From: Streptomyces canus
GTDB taxonomy: Bacteria; Actinomycetota; Actinomycetes; Streptomycetales; Streptomycetaceae
NCBI RefSeq assembly: GCF_001514145.1
Contig: NZ_KQ948663.1
Location: 164,438-228,437 of the forward strand
Direction of reading: 5' to 3'
Length of the DNA: 64,000 bases
Shown: in pieces, positions 16,165 through 26,216 of the stretch
Numbering within the stretch: position 1 is the stretch's first letter
Layout of the letters: each line of letters begins with the position of its first letter
Made by a program: the position numbers and the translations under genes
The notes under the pieces: generated by a model
What the model was told of the DNA's origin: nothing
The model's input: the letters and a program-made list of their open reading frames with translations, nothing else
Databases searched by the model: none

Positions 16165-17115
16165 TTGCTGAAGTCTGCCCGCAGAGAAGAGAGGGATCCC
16201 GAGGGGCGGATGCCTCTCGCGGATCACCTTCGTGAGCTCCGCAACCGGCTCGCGAAGGCGATGCTGGCCATCGTCATCGTCACGGTGGTGGCCGCCTTCT
16301 TCTACAACGACATCATCAACTTGATCACCAAGCCGATCCTCGACTCGGTCGGCTGTGACAAGTCCTTCGCGGAACTGGCCAAGTCGACACAGTCGACCAA
16401 GCCGTGCGCCGAGATCACGATCAACGGTCTGCTCGCGCCCTTCACGCTGGCCCTGAAGGTGTCGCTGATGGCCGGCGTCGTCGCGGCCTCGCCGGTCTGG
16501 CTCTACCAGCTGTGGGCCTTCGTCGCACCCGGCTTGCACCGGCACGAGAAGAAGTACGCCTACGCGTTCGTCGGCACGGGCGCCCCGCTCTTCATCGTCG
16601 GCGCCTACTTCGCCTACTCGGTCCTGCCGACCACGGCGAAGGTACTGATCGGCTTCACCCCGGGCGGCACCTCCAACCTGCTGCCGTTGGACGATCTGCT
16701 CGACCTCGTCCTGCGCATGGTGCTGGTCTTCGGCCTCTCCTTCGAGCTGCCCCTGCTGCTGGTCTTCCTCAACCTCACCGGGTTGATCACCGGCAAGCGG
16801 ATGCTCGGCTGGTGGCGCGGCATGATCATGGCCATCACCGTGTTCGCGGCCGTGGCCACACCGAGCACCGACCCGCTGACGATGCTGGCGCTCGCCGCGC
16901 CGATCTGGGTGCTGTACTTCGCCGCGACCGCCTTCTCCCTGCTGAACGACCGGCGCAGGCGCCGTCGCGAGGCCGAGGGCCCCGACGACGACGAGGCGTC
17001 CGACCTGGATCTCACCCCCGAGGACATCGGCGAGGTCGAGACCGTCTCCGCGAGCCGGGCGCTGCCCGAGCAGTCGGGTGCGGACCGGGTCAACGGTTAT
17101 GACGACGTGACCTGA
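16165..17115 (+). CDS. tatC: Twin-arginine translocase subunit TatC
   Basis: 316 residues with six membrane helices. The N-terminal cytoplasmic motif MPLADHLRELRNRL is the twin-arginine signal-peptide site, and the first external loop has a long insertion with two cysteines (SVGCDKSF...KPCAE). The C-terminal 60 residues are charged and cytoplasmic. The start is a TTG at 16165 after ATGGGAACG. It forms the Tat receptor with TatA in the plasma membrane. Confidence 0.95.
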   Translation: MLKSARREERDPEGRMPLADHLRELRNRLAKAMLAIVIVTVVAAFFYNDIINLITKPILDSVGCDKSFAELAKSTQSTKPCAEITINGLLAPFTLALKVSLMAGVVAASPVWLYQLWAFVAPGLHRHEKKYAYAFVGTGAPLFIVGAYFAYSVLPTTAKVLIGFTPGGTSNLLPLDDLLDLVLRMVLVFGLSFELPLLLVFLNLTGLITGKRMLGWWRGMIMAITVFAAVATPSTDPLTMLALAAPIWVLYFAATAFSLLNDRRRRRREAEGPDDDEASDLDLTPEDIGEVETVSASRALPEQSGADRVNGYDDVT

Positions 17116-17145
17116 CGAGGGGAAGCGGCTCGTAAGGTCACTTCC

Positions 17146-18035
17146 GTGACCAGCGAGATCACCCTCTTCGTCAACCCCACCGCGGGCCGCGGCCGGGGCG
17201 CCCACGCGGCGCAGCCGGCCGCTTCCGCTTTGCGGGCGGCCGGATTCGCCGTAAGGACCGTGCTCGGCGAGGACGCCGCCGACGCCCTCGCACGCGCGCG
17301 TGCCGCCGTGGACGAGGGCACGGGGCCCTCGTCGCCGTCGGTGGTGACGGAATGGCGAACCTCGCCCTCCAGGCCGTGGCCGGCACCCGTACCCCGTTCG
17401 GTCTGGTCGCCGTCGGTACCGGCAACGACTTCGCCCGCACCCTGGGCCTGCCGGTGCGCGATCCCGCCGCCGCGGGCCGGCTGATCGCCGACGCCCTCAA
17501 GGAGGGCCGGGTCCACGACACCGACCTGGGCCGGGTCGGTGACCACTGGTTCGCCACCGTCCTCGCCTCCGGCTTCGACTCCCGGGTCAACGACCGCGGC
17601 AACCGCATGAGATGGCCGGCGGGCCGCCTCAAGTACGACCTCGCGATGCTCGCCGAACTGGCCGCCTTCCGGCCCGTCCCGTACCGGATCACCCTCGACG
17701 ACGGCCGGGTTCGCGAGGTCGAGGCGACCCTGGTGGCCGTCGGCAACGGGTCGTCGTACGGCGGTGGCATGCGGATCTGCCCCGGCGCGGACCTCACCGA
17801 CGGGCTCTTCGACATCACCGTGGTCGGGGACTGCAGCCGTACGACCCTGCTGCGGGTGTTCCCGAGCGTGTACCGGGGCACTCATGTCGACCACCCCAAG
17901 GTGACCGTGCTGAGGGCCGCCCGGGTCGAGATCGCCGCCGAGGACGTCACGGGCTACGCGGACGGCGAGCCGCTCGGGCCGCTGCCGCTGAGCGCGCGCT
18001 GTGTCCGCGGGGCGGTGTCCGTGGTGGGCCCGTGA
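17146..18035 (+). pseudogene. Diacylglycerol/lipid kinase (YegS/BmrU family) with a single-base frameshift
   Basis: The first part (from GTG 17146) reads MTSEITLFVNPTAGRGRGAHAAQ..., the nucleotide-binding start of the family. It breaks in GACGAGGGCACGGGGCCCTC (17311-17330). Inserting one G into the G run at 17322-17325 restores LVAVGGDGMANLALQAV, and the remaining frame to 18035 continues GLVAVGTGNDFARTLGLP...GLFDITVVGDCSRTTLLRVFPSVYRG to a normal end. The repaired protein would be about 296 residues, full length for lipid kinases that phosphorylate diacylglycerol at the membrane. The shift falls exactly in the GGDG catalytic loop. It may be a true mutation or a homopolymer error in the assembly. 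Confidence 0.85.
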
Positions 18036-18059
18036 ACTGCGGAGGGCCCGTGAACTGCG
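18026..18059 (+). repeat. 18-bp tandem duplication at the end of the lipid kinase gene
   Basis: GGGCCCGTGAACTGCG occurs at 18026-18041 and 18044-18059. The first copy contains the kinase stop codon (TGA 18033-18035). It looks like a recent slippage duplication in the 103-bp gap before the helicase gene. Confidence 0.75.
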
Positions 18060-18138
18060 TGAAGGGCAGGTTTCGCAGACTCCGATCCGGATAATGATCG
18101 TCCTGTTGTCAGTGCCGCCGGGTACGCTCGAAAGCACG

Positions 18139-20958
18139 ATGACAGAGGACCTCTCACCGGCCGAGCGGTACGCGGCAGCCCGCCTGCGGGCAGCCGAGCA
18201 GGCCACCGCGCTCGCGGGCTTCCGCGAGATGTACGACTTCGGTCTCGACCCCTTCCAGATCGAGGCCTGTCAGGCTCTCGAGGCGGGCAAGGGCGTGCTG
18301 GTCGCCGCTCCCACCGGCTCCGGCAAGACGATCGTCGGCGAGTTCGCCGTCCACCTCGCCCTCCAGCAGGGCAAGAAGTGCTTCTACACCACACCCATCA
18401 AGGCACTGTCCAACCAGAAGTACGCGGACCTGAGCCGCCGTTACGGCGCCGACAAGGTCGGCCTGCTCACCGGCGACAACAGCGTCAACTCCGACGCCCC
18501 CGTGGTCGTGATGACCACCGAGGTGCTGCGGAACATGCTGTACGCGGGCTCGCAGACCCTCCTCGGCCTCGGATACGTGGTCATGGACGAGGTGCACTAC
18601 CTCTCCGACCGCTTCCGGGGCGCCGTATGGGAAGAGGTGATCATCCATCTCCCCGAGTCGGTGACCCTGGTGTCGCTGTCGGCGACCGTGTCCAACGCCG
18701 AGGAGTTCGGCGACTGGCTCGACACCGTCCGCGGTGACACCCAGGTGATCGTCTCCGAGCACCGGCCCGTGCCACTGTTCCAGCACGTGCTCGCCGGGCG
18801 CCGGATGTACGACCTGTTCGAGGAGGGCGAGGGCAGCAAGAAGGCCGTCAACCCCGACCTCGCAAGGCTGGCCCGCATGGAGGCCCAGCGGCCGTCGTAC
18901 CAGGACCGCAGACGCGGCCGGGCGATGCGCGAGGCCGACCGGGAGCGCGAGCGGCGGCAGCGGTCGAAGGTGTGGACGCCGAGCCGGCCCGAGGTCATCG
19001 AGCGGCTGGACGCCGAGGGACTGCTGCCCGCCATCACGTTCATCTTCAGCCGAGCGGCCTGCGAGGCGGCCGTACAGCAGTGCCTGTACGCCGGACTGCG
19101 GCTCAACGACGACGAGGCACGCGGGAAGGTGCGCGCCCTCGTCGAGGAGCGCACGGCGTCCATCCCGACCGAGGACCTCCATGTCCTCGGGTACTACGAG
19201 TGGCTCGAGGGCCTGGAGCGCGGCATCGCGGCCCACCACGCGGGCATGCTGCCGACCTTCAAGGAGGTCGTCGAGGAACTCTTCGTGCGCGGCCTGGTCA
19301 AGGCCGTGTTCGCGACCGAGACGCTCGCGCTGGGCATCAACATGCCCGCGCGCTCGGTGGTGCTGGAGAAGCTCGTCAAGTGGAACGGCGAGCAGCACGC
19401 CGACATCACTCCCGGCGAGTACACCCAGTTGACGGGCCGTGCCGGGCGGCGCGGCATCGACATCGAGGGTCACGCGGTGGTGCTGTGGCAGCGCGGAAGC
19501 AGCCCGGAGCACCTGGCGGGACTGGCCGGCACGCGCACCTACCCACTGCGCTCCAGCTTCAAGCCGTCGTACAACATGGCGGTCAACCTCGTCGAGCAGT
19601 TCGGCCGGCACCGCTCGCGGGAGCTGCTCGAGACGTCGTTCGCGCAGTTCCAGGCCGACAAGTCGGTCGTCGGGATCTCGCGCCAGGTGCAGCGCAACGA
19701 GGAGGGCCTGGACGGCTACAAGGCCTCCATGACCTGCCACCTCGGCGACTTCGAGGAGTACGCGCAGCTGCGCCGCGAGCTCAAGGACCGCGAGACCGAA
19801 CTGGCCCGGCAGGGAGTCGCCCAGCGGCGGGCCGAGGCCGCCGTGGCGCTGGAGAAGCTCAAGCCGGGCGACGTCATCCATGTGCCCACGGGCAAGTACG
19901 CCGGTCTCGCACTGGTGCTGGACCCTGGCCTGCCCGCCGGGAGGTCCAACGGCCACCGGGGCTTCGAGCACCACGACGGCCCGCGGCCGCTGGTGCTGAC
20001 CGCTGAGCGGCAGGTCAAGCGGCTCGCGTCGATGGACTTCCCGGTGCCGGTCGAGGCGTTGGAGCGGATGCGGATCCCGAAGTCCTTCAACCCGCGCTCG
20101 CCGCAGTCCCGTCGGGACCTGGCCTCCGCGCTGCGCACCAAGGCGGGGCACATTCCGCCGGAGCGGGCCCGTAAGCAGCGTTCCCAGGCGGCCGACGACC
20201 GTGAGATCGCGCGGCTGCGGACGGCGATCCGGGCGCATCCCTGCCATGGGTGCAACGACCGTGAGGACCACGCCCGTTGGGCCGAGCGGTATCACCGGCT
20301 GCTGCGGGACACCTCACAGCTGGAGCGGCGCATCGAGGGGCGTACGAACACGATCGCCCGCACCTTCGACCGGATCGTGGCACTGCTGACCGAGCTGGAC
20401 TATCTGCGGGCCGACGAGGTCACCGAGCACGGCAAGCGGCTGGCCCGGTTGTACGGCGAGCTCGATCTCCTGGCCAGTGAGTGCCTGCGGGAAGGGGTCT
20501 GGGAGGGGCTTGCCCCTGCCGAACTGGCCGCCTGCGTCTCGGCGTTGGTGTACGAGTCCCGGGTCGGCGACGACGCCATGGCGCCCAAGGTGCCGTCCGG
20601 CAAGGCCAAGGCGGCGCTCGGTGAGATGGTGCGGATCTGGGGACGGCTCGACGCCCTCGAGGAGGACTTCCGGATCAGCCAGACCGAGGGGGTCGGGCAG
20701 CGGGAGCCGGATCTCGGGTTCGCCTGGTCCGCGTACATGTGGGCCAGTGGGAAGGGGCTCGACGAGGTGCTGCGGGAGGCGGAGATGCCTGCCGGAGACT
20801 TCGTGCGGTGGTGCAAGCAGGTGATCGATGTGCTGGGGCAGATCTCGGCTGCGGCTCCGGTGTCGGGGGGTGTCGGGTCCTCCTCCGTCGCGAAGAACGC
20901 GCGGAAGGCTGTGGATCTGTTGCTGCGGGGGGTTGTGGCCTACTCGTCGGTGGGGTGA
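18139..20958 (+). CDS. helY: DEVH-box RNA/DNA helicase, HelY/Ski2-like
   Basis: About 939 residues. The helicase core has motif Q (GLDPFQIEA), Walker A APTGSGKT (57-64), DEVH (150-153), SAT (SLSATVSNAEEF) and motif VI QLTGRAGRRGID, the Ski2/Mtr4 pattern. The C-terminal part contains a DSHCT-type helical domain (LASECLREGVWEGLAPAELAACVSALVYESR). Such enzymes unwind structured RNA in an ATP-dependent way. In Mycobacterium tuberculosis helY also follows tatC, which supports the name. The start is the ATG at 18139, though a few upstream codons cannot be excluded. It converges on the allophanate hydrolase gene with 13 bp between stops. Confidence 0.9.
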   Translation: MTEDLSPAERYAAARLRAAEQATALAGFREMYDFGLDPFQIEACQALEAGKGVLVAAPTGSGKTIVGEFAVHLALQQGKKCFYTTPIKALSNQKYADLSRRYGADKVGLLTGDNSVNSDAPVVVMTTEVLRNMLYAGSQTLLGLGYVVMDEVHYLSDRFRGAVWEEVIIHLPESVTLVSLSATVSNAEEFGDWLDTVRGDTQVIVSEHRPVPLFQHVLAGRRMYDLFEEGEGSKKAVNPDLARLARMEAQRPSYQDRRRGRAMREADRERERRQRSKVWTPSRPEVIERLDAEGLLPAITFIFSRAACEAAVQQCLYAGLRLNDDEARGKVRALVEERTASIPTEDLHVLGYYEWLEGLERGIAAHHAGMLPTFKEVVEELFVRGLVKAVFATETLALGINMPARSVVLEKLVKWNGEQHADITPGEYTQLTGRAGRRGIDIEGHAVVLWQRGSSPEHLAGLAGTRTYPLRSSFKPSYNMAVNLVEQFGRHRSRELLETSFAQFQADKSVVGISRQVQRNEEGLDGYKASMTCHLGDFEEYAQLRRELKDRETELARQGVAQRRAEAAVALEKLKPGDVIHVPTGKYAGLALVLDPGLPAGRSNGHRGFEHHDGPRPLVLTAERQVKRLASMDFPVPVEALERMRIPKSFNPRSPQSRRDLASALRTKAGHIPPERARKQRSQAADDREIARLRTAIRAHPCHGCNDREDHARWAERYHRLLRDTSQLERRIEGRTNTIARTFDRIVALLTELDYLRADEVTEHGKRLARLYGELDLLASECLREGVWEGLAPAELAACVSALVYESRVGDDAMAPKVPSGKAKAALGEMVRIWGRLDALEEDFRISQTEGVGQREPDLGFAWSAYMWASGKGLDEVLREAEMPAGDFVRWCKQVIDVLGQISAAAPVSGGVGSSSVAKNARKAVDLLLRGVVAYSSVG

Positions 20959-20971
20959 CGGATCGGTCGGC

Positions 20972-22618
20972 CTACTCGGCGTTCAGATAGGACCGCCAGC
21001 CTCCGAATGACGTGATGTCCTCGGCGTCCGTGAGAGCGGACGGCTCGCAGAGGAAGCCGGGGACATCAGTGCCGTCGGCCAGTCGCACGCTGCCCAGGGC
21101 CATGGGGCGGGGGAGCGTGGAGAGGAGCCGGCCGAGGCCCGCCGCGGGCATCTTCCAGACCTCCGTCTCGATCTCTGCGCCGCCCTCGCCCACGTGGACC
21201 AGGCCCGGCTTCGGTGGGGTCGTTCGCAGGGCGTGCAGGCGGTAGACCGGCGCCGTGGTGGTCGTACGGTCCAGACGGGCGCCCAGCGCGAGGAGTTGGG
21301 GGTTCAGCGGCTGGCCCGTCAGGTGCGCCCCGACCACCGCGAGCCGGGTCTCGGGCTGGAGCAGGCTCGCGATCCTCGCCAACCGCTCATCGGTGTACGC
21401 CGGGCCGATCAGCATCACGCCGAACGGGAGGCCGTTCACTTCTCCCGCCGGGACGGCGGCCGCGGCCAGGTCGAAGAGGTTCGTGGAGTTGGTGAAGCGG
21501 CCCAGGCGGGCGTTGGCCCCCAGCGGATCGGCGGCCACCTCGGCGAGGGTGGGGTGGCCGGGGGTGGTGGGCAGGAGGAGGGCGTCCGCGTCGGCCAGTT
21601 CGGCCAGCGCGTGCGAGCGGAGCGCGGCCAGGCGGTCCATGTCGGCGTAGAGCTGGTGGGCCGGGAGGTCGCGGGCCCGGGTGATGATGCCGGCGACCGT
21701 GGGGTCCAGGGAGTCGTCGCCTGCTGCTGTCGCCTTGTCGACAAAGGCTCCCACTGCTGTGTAGCGCTCGGCCACGAAGGCGCCCTCGTAGAGCATCGCC
21801 GCAGCATCGGTGAAGGGCGACAGATCGAGCTCGAGGAGTGTCGCGCCCGCCGCCGCGAGCTGCGCCACCGCTGCCTCGTATGCCTGAGCCCAGCCCTTGT
21901 CCAGTTCGCCGAGCTGCTCGCGCGCGGGAACAGCGATCCGCCAGGGGCCGGGGCGGCGTCCGGGCAGAGTCGGGGCCGTGCCGGTCGCCATGTGGGACAA
22001 GGCCTGCTCGGCCTCCGGCAGGGTGCGGGCGAACACCGTCACACAGTCGATCGAGGCGCAGGCCGGGACGACTCCGGCCGTGGGGACCAGACCGCGGGTG
22101 GGTTTGAGGCCGACGATGCCGTTGAAGGCGGCCGGGACCCGGCCCGAGCCCGCCGTGTCGGTACCGAGGGCGAAGTCGACGATGCCCAGGGCCACCGCGA
22201 CGGCCGAGCCGGAGCTGGAGCCGCCGCTCACCCTGGCCGGGTCGTACGCGTTGCGGACCGCGCCGTGCGGGGAACGGGTGCCGACCAGGCCCGTCGCGAA
22301 CTGGTCCAGGTTCGTGGTGCCGAGCACGATCGCGCCCGCCGCGCGGAGACCGGCCACGACCGGGGCATCGGCCTCCGGATGGTAGGCGTACGACGGACAG
22401 CCCGCCGTGGTGGGCAGCCCGGCCACGTCGATGTTGCCCTTGGCCGCGAACAGACGTCCCGCGAGGGGGAGCCGTTCGCCCTTCGCGAGCCGTTCGTCGA
22501 TCGTCCGGGCCTCCCGCTCGACCTCTTCCCGGGGGCGCAGGTCGATCCAGATCTCGGGGCGGTCGACGGCCTCGATGCGGTCGTAGGCGGCACGGACCCG
22601 GGTGACGGTGGTGGACAT
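20972..22618 (-). CDS. atzF: Allophanate hydrolase
   Basis: 548 residues. It hydrolyses allophanate (N-carboxyurea) to CO2 and ammonia in the cytoplasm. The amidase-signature domain carries the Lys60-Ser134-Ser158 triad (FAAKGNID, SGGSSSGS, DTAGSGRVP) with the spacing of AtzF. The C-terminal domain (from about residue 460) has the gamma-glutamylcyclotransferase-like fold that completes the reaction in this family. The start is the ATG at 22618 with AAAGAGGAG before it. It is the last gene of a four-gene operon, 61 bp after the carboxylase. Confidence 0.94.
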   Translation of the reverse strand: MSTTVTRVRAAYDRIEAVDRPEIWIDLRPREEVEREARTIDERLAKGERLPLAGRLFAAKGNIDVAGLPTTAGCPSYAYHPEADAPVVAGLRAAGAIVLGTTNLDQFATGLVGTRSPHGAVRNAYDPARVSGGSSSGSAVAVALGIVDFALGTDTAGSGRVPAAFNGIVGLKPTRGLVPTAGVVPACASIDCVTVFARTLPEAEQALSHMATGTAPTLPGRRPGPWRIAVPAREQLGELDKGWAQAYEAAVAQLAAAGATLLELDLSPFTDAAAMLYEGAFVAERYTAVGAFVDKATAAGDDSLDPTVAGIITRARDLPAHQLYADMDRLAALRSHALAELADADALLLPTTPGHPTLAEVAADPLGANARLGRFTNSTNLFDLAAAAVPAGEVNGLPFGVMLIGPAYTDERLARIASLLQPETRLAVVGAHLTGQPLNPQLLALGARLDRTTTTAPVYRLHALRTTPPKPGLVHVGEGGAEIETEVWKMPAAGLGRLLSTLPRPMALGSVRLADGTDVPGFLCEPSALTDAEDITSFGGWRSYLNAE

Positions 22619-22679
22619 GGCTCGCTCCTCTTTCACTGTGCGGCCGGGTTTCACTGTGCGGACGGGGCCAGGACGAGTT

Positions 22680-25600
22680 TCATCGTGCGGGTGGGGCCAG
22701 GACGAGCAGTGCCGTCCCCGCCTCCACCTGGTCGCCGGGCCTGGCCAGGATCTCCGCGACCACGCCGTCCGTCGGCGCGTGCACCCTGGACTCCATCTTC
22801 ATCGCCTCCAGGGCGAGGAGCGGCTGGCCGGCGGCCACCTCGTCGCCCGGCTCGACGTTCAACTGCCATACGGAAGCCGCGAACTCGGCCTCGATGAGGC
22901 GTCCGCCCGGGGGGACCGCCACCTCGGCAGTGGGGGCGGCCGGTGCGGACGTCTCCGCTGCCCGCGCGAACTCGCCCGCCGCCTCCCAGGCATCCCGCTC
23001 CGCGGAGAAGGCCGCCTGCTGGTGTGACCTGAACTCCGCTATGGACTCGGCGTTTTCGGCGAGGAAGGACTGGTACGCGGCGAGCGAGAAGGTGCCCTCC
23101 TCGATCCGGGGAACGAAGCGGCCGGAGGTGATGTCGGCGCGCAGCTCCAGGAGTTCGTCCGCGTCCACCGGATACCACCTGATGCGGTCGAAGAAGCGCA
23201 GCAGCCAGGGCGAGCCCGGCTCGAACGCGCCGCGCTGCTGCCAGGGCGACCACACCTGCGTCGTACGGCCCACGAACTGGTAGCCGCCGGGGCCCTCCAT
23301 GCCGTAGATGCAGAGATACGCTCCGCCGATGCCGACCGAGTTCTCGGCCGTCCAGGTGCGCGCCGGGTTGTACTTCGTGGTCACCAGGCGGTGGCGCGGG
23401 TCGAGCGGGGTGGCCACCGGGGCGCCCAGGTAGACGTCGCCCAGGCCCAGGACGAGGTACTCCGCGTCGAAGACGGTGCGGTAGACGTCGTCCACCGACT
23501 CCAGGCCGTTGACGCGGCGGATGAACTCGATGTTCCAGGGGCACCAGGGCGCGTCGTCCCGCACGCCCGCCATGTAGCGGGCGATCGCCTCGCGGGTGGC
23601 GGGATCGTCCCAGGAAAGGGGGAGGTGGACCGTACGGGAGCGGACGACCAGCTCGTCGGACGGGGGCAGGGATGCGGTGATCTCCCGTACGAGGGCGAGG
23701 AGTTGCTGCTGGGGGAGGCGGCCGGGGTCCGTCTGGATCTGGAGGGAGCGGATGCCGGGGGTGAGGTCGGTGATGCCGTCGAGGCCCTGCTCGGCCACCG
23801 CGTCCATCAGCGCGTGGACACGCATGCGCAGCGCCAGGTCCAGCTGCATGGGGCCGAACTCGACCAGCAGGTTGTCGTCGCCGCTGCGGCGATACGTCAC
23901 ATCACCGTCGCGGGCGAGGACACCGCCGTCCACGATCGCCGGCCGGGGCTCGCCCGAGGCGTCCACCGGCATGAAGCGCACCGTGTCGCCAGGGCGCAGC
24001 TGACCCAGCTTCCAGCGCTCGGTGCTGATGACGGTCGCCGGACACACGAACCCGCCGAGGGAGGGCCCGTCCGGGCCCAGCAGCACCGGCATGTCGCCCG
24101 TGTAGTCGACCGCGCCGACCGAGTAGGGGGTGTCGTGGATGTTGGAGGGGTGCAGGCCGGCCTCGCCGCCGTCGCTGCGGGCCCAGCGGGGCTTGGGGCC
24201 GACCAGGCGGACACCGGTGCGGGCCGAGTTGAAGTGGACCTTCCAGTCGGCGGCGTAGAAGTCGCGGATGTCGTCCTCGGTGAAGAACTCCGGGGCGGCG
24301 TGCGGGCCTTCCACGGCGCCGATGTGCCAGGTGGAGGTGTAGGAGGGACGGTCCTCGACCGGTGTTCCTTCGGGCTGAGCCTCTGCGAGCAGCGCCACCT
24401 CGGCCTCGTGGCCTCCGTGAAGTACGTCACCGGTCCGCAGGGCCCGGCCGCCGTGTCCGCCGAAGCGGCCCAGAGTGAAGGTGCTCGCGCTGCCGAGGAA
24501 GGCAGGGACGTCGAGGCCGCCCGCGAAGAGGACGTACGTGCGCAGACCGTGTTCGGCGGGTGTGCCTACCTCCAGGACGCCGCCCGCGGGCACGGTCACC
24601 GGCTCCCACTGGGCGACCGGTGTGCCGTCGACGGCGACCGGGGCGGGGGCGCCCGTCACACAGACGGTCGTGGCATCGGTGAACCTCAACGACGGGCCCT
24701 GCAAGGTGCATTCGAGGCCGGGCGCACTTTCCGGGTTGCCCAGCGCCGTGTTGCCGAGCCGGAAGGAACGGTCGTCCATCGGGCCGCACGGGGGTACGCC
24801 GACCTGCCAGTAGCCGGTACGGCCCGGCCAGTCCTGCACGGTGGTGAGGGTGCCGGCGGCCACGACCTCGATGCGCGGGGTCGGGTCCTGAACCTCGGAG
24901 AGCGTTGCCGTCGAGTGGGTCGCCCTGGCGAGGCGGGGGTCCGCGAGTGCCGCCCGGACCAGGCCCAGGTTGGTCTCGATGCCGTCGACGCGGGTGCGTT
25001 CCAGGGCTTCGTCCAGCCGTCGGAGGGCGTGGGCGCGGTCGGGGCCGTACGCGATGATCTTCGCGAGCATCGGGTCGTACGACGTCGTCACCTCGGTGCC
25101 CGTCTCCACCCAGCCGTCGACCCGGACGCCCGTGGGGAACTCGACCCGCGTCAACAGCCCGGCGCTGGGCCGGTGTTCACGCGAGGGGTCCTCGGCGTAG
25201 ATGCGTGCCTCGACGGCGTGGCCGTGCGGCCGGTCCGGCTCGCGTACGACGTCCCGCTCGCCGCGGGCCAGACGGAGCATCCAGGCGACCAGGTCGACGC
25301 CGTAGATCTCCTCGGTGACCGGATGCTCCACCTGGAGGCGGGTGTTGACCTCCAGGAAGTAGGCCTCTTCGCGGGCGGCGTCGTAGACGAACTCGACGGT
25401 TCCCGCCGAGCGGTAGCCGACCGCGGCGCACAACTCACGTGCGCTGTCCGCGAGTTGTGCGCGGACGTGGGAGGGGAGACCCGGCGCCGGAGCCTCCTCC
25501 AGGACTTTCTGGTTGCGGCGCTGGAGGGAGCAGTCGCGGTCGCCGAAGGTGACGACCCTGCCCTCGCCGTCGCCGAAGACCTGCACCTCGACATGGCGGG

Positions 25601-26216
25601 CGTGCTCCACGAGCCGTTCCAGGAAGACGCCGGCGGAGGAGAAGGAGGCGGCGGCGACGCGCTGCACCCGGTCCCAGGCGTCGGTCAGTTCGTCGGCGGA
25701 GTGGCAGGCCGACATGCCGATGCCGCCGCCACCGCCGGTGGCCTTGAGCATCACGGGATAGCCGATGGCCGCCGCGGATTCGAGGGCCTCCTCAAGAGAG
25801 GGCAGCAGCCCGGTGCCCGGTGCCAGCGGTACCCCGGCCGACTCCGCCGCCGCCCGTGCCGTGTGCTTCGCGCCGAAGAGCTCCAACTGCTCGGGCGTCG
25901 GACCCACGAACACGATGCCCGCGTCCTCGCAGCGGCGGGCGAAGGCGGCGTCCTCGGACAGGAAGCCGTAACCGGGATGGATCGCGCCCGCGCCCGAGTC
26001 CTTGGCCGCCTTCAGTACCAGGTCGGTGTCGAGGTACGACTCCTTCGCGGGTGCGGGGCCCAGGCGTACGGCCTGGTCGGCGAGCCGGACGTGAGGTGCG
26101 GACCGGTCGGCGTCGGAGTACACCGCGACCGTCCGCAGGCCCAGCTCACGGGCCGTGCGGATGATCCGGACCGCTATCTCGCCCCGGTTGGCGACGAGGA
26201 GGGTGTCGAAGGTCAT
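22680..26216 (-). CDS. Biotin-dependent urea (or guanidine) carboxylase
   Basis: 1178 residues. In order: biotin carboxylase/ATP-grasp (1-450, with KATGGGGGIGM and HVEVQVFGDGEG), KipA-like carboxyltransferase half (455-760), KipI-like half (about 770-990), and a biotinyl domain with the biotin lysine K1140 in LALEAMKMES. It carboxylates urea to allophanate or guanidine to carboxyguanidine. Members next to two DUF1989 genes have been shown to be guanidine carboxylases; I cannot decide from residues alone. Its ATG overlaps the stop of the upstream DUF1989 gene (TCAT on the plus strand), so translation is coupled. Confidence 0.93.
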   Translation of the reverse strand: MTFDTLLVANRGEIAVRIIRTARELGLRTVAVYSDADRSAPHVRLADQAVRLGPAPAKESYLDTDLVLKAAKDSGAGAIHPGYGFLSEDAAFARRCEDAGIVFVGPTPEQLELFGAKHTARAAAESAGVPLAPGTGLLPSLEEALESAAAIGYPVMLKATGGGGGIGMSACHSADELTDAWDRVQRVAAASFSSAGVFLERLVEHARHVEVQVFGDGEGRVVTFGDRDCSLQRRNQKVLEEAPAPGLPSHVRAQLADSARELCAAVGYRSAGTVEFVYDAAREEAYFLEVNTRLQVEHPVTEEIYGVDLVAWMLRLARGERDVVREPDRPHGHAVEARIYAEDPSREHRPSAGLLTRVEFPTGVRVDGWVETGTEVTTSYDPMLAKIIAYGPDRAHALRRLDEALERTRVDGIETNLGLVRAALADPRLARATHSTATLSEVQDPTPRIEVVAAGTLTTVQDWPGRTGYWQVGVPPCGPMDDRSFRLGNTALGNPESAPGLECTLQGPSLRFTDATTVCVTGAPAPVAVDGTPVAQWEPVTVPAGGVLEVGTPAEHGLRTYVLFAGGLDVPAFLGSASTFTLGRFGGHGGRALRTGDVLHGGHEAEVALLAEAQPEGTPVEDRPSYTSTWHIGAVEGPHAAPEFFTEDDIRDFYAADWKVHFNSARTGVRLVGPKPRWARSDGGEAGLHPSNIHDTPYSVGAVDYTGDMPVLLGPDGPSLGGFVCPATVISTERWKLGQLRPGDTVRFMPVDASGEPRPAIVDGGVLARDGDVTYRRSGDDNLLVEFGPMQLDLALRMRVHALMDAVAEQGLDGITDLTPGIRSLQIQTDPGRLPQQQLLALVREITASLPPSDELVVRSRTVHLPLSWDDPATREAIARYMAGVRDDAPWCPWNIEFIRRVNGLESVDDVYRTVFDAEYLVLGLGDVYLGAPVATPLDPRHRLVTTKYNPARTWTAENSVGIGGAYLCIYGMEGPGGYQFVGRTTQVWSPWQQRGAFEPGSPWLLRFFDRIRWYPVDADELLELRADITSGRFVPRIEEGTFSLAAYQSFLAENAESIAEFRSHQQAAFSAERDAWEAAGEFARAAETSAPAAPTAEVAVPPGGRLIEAEFAASVWQLNVEPGDEVAAGQPLLALEAMKMESRVHAPTDGVVAEILARPGDQVEAGTALLVLAPPAR

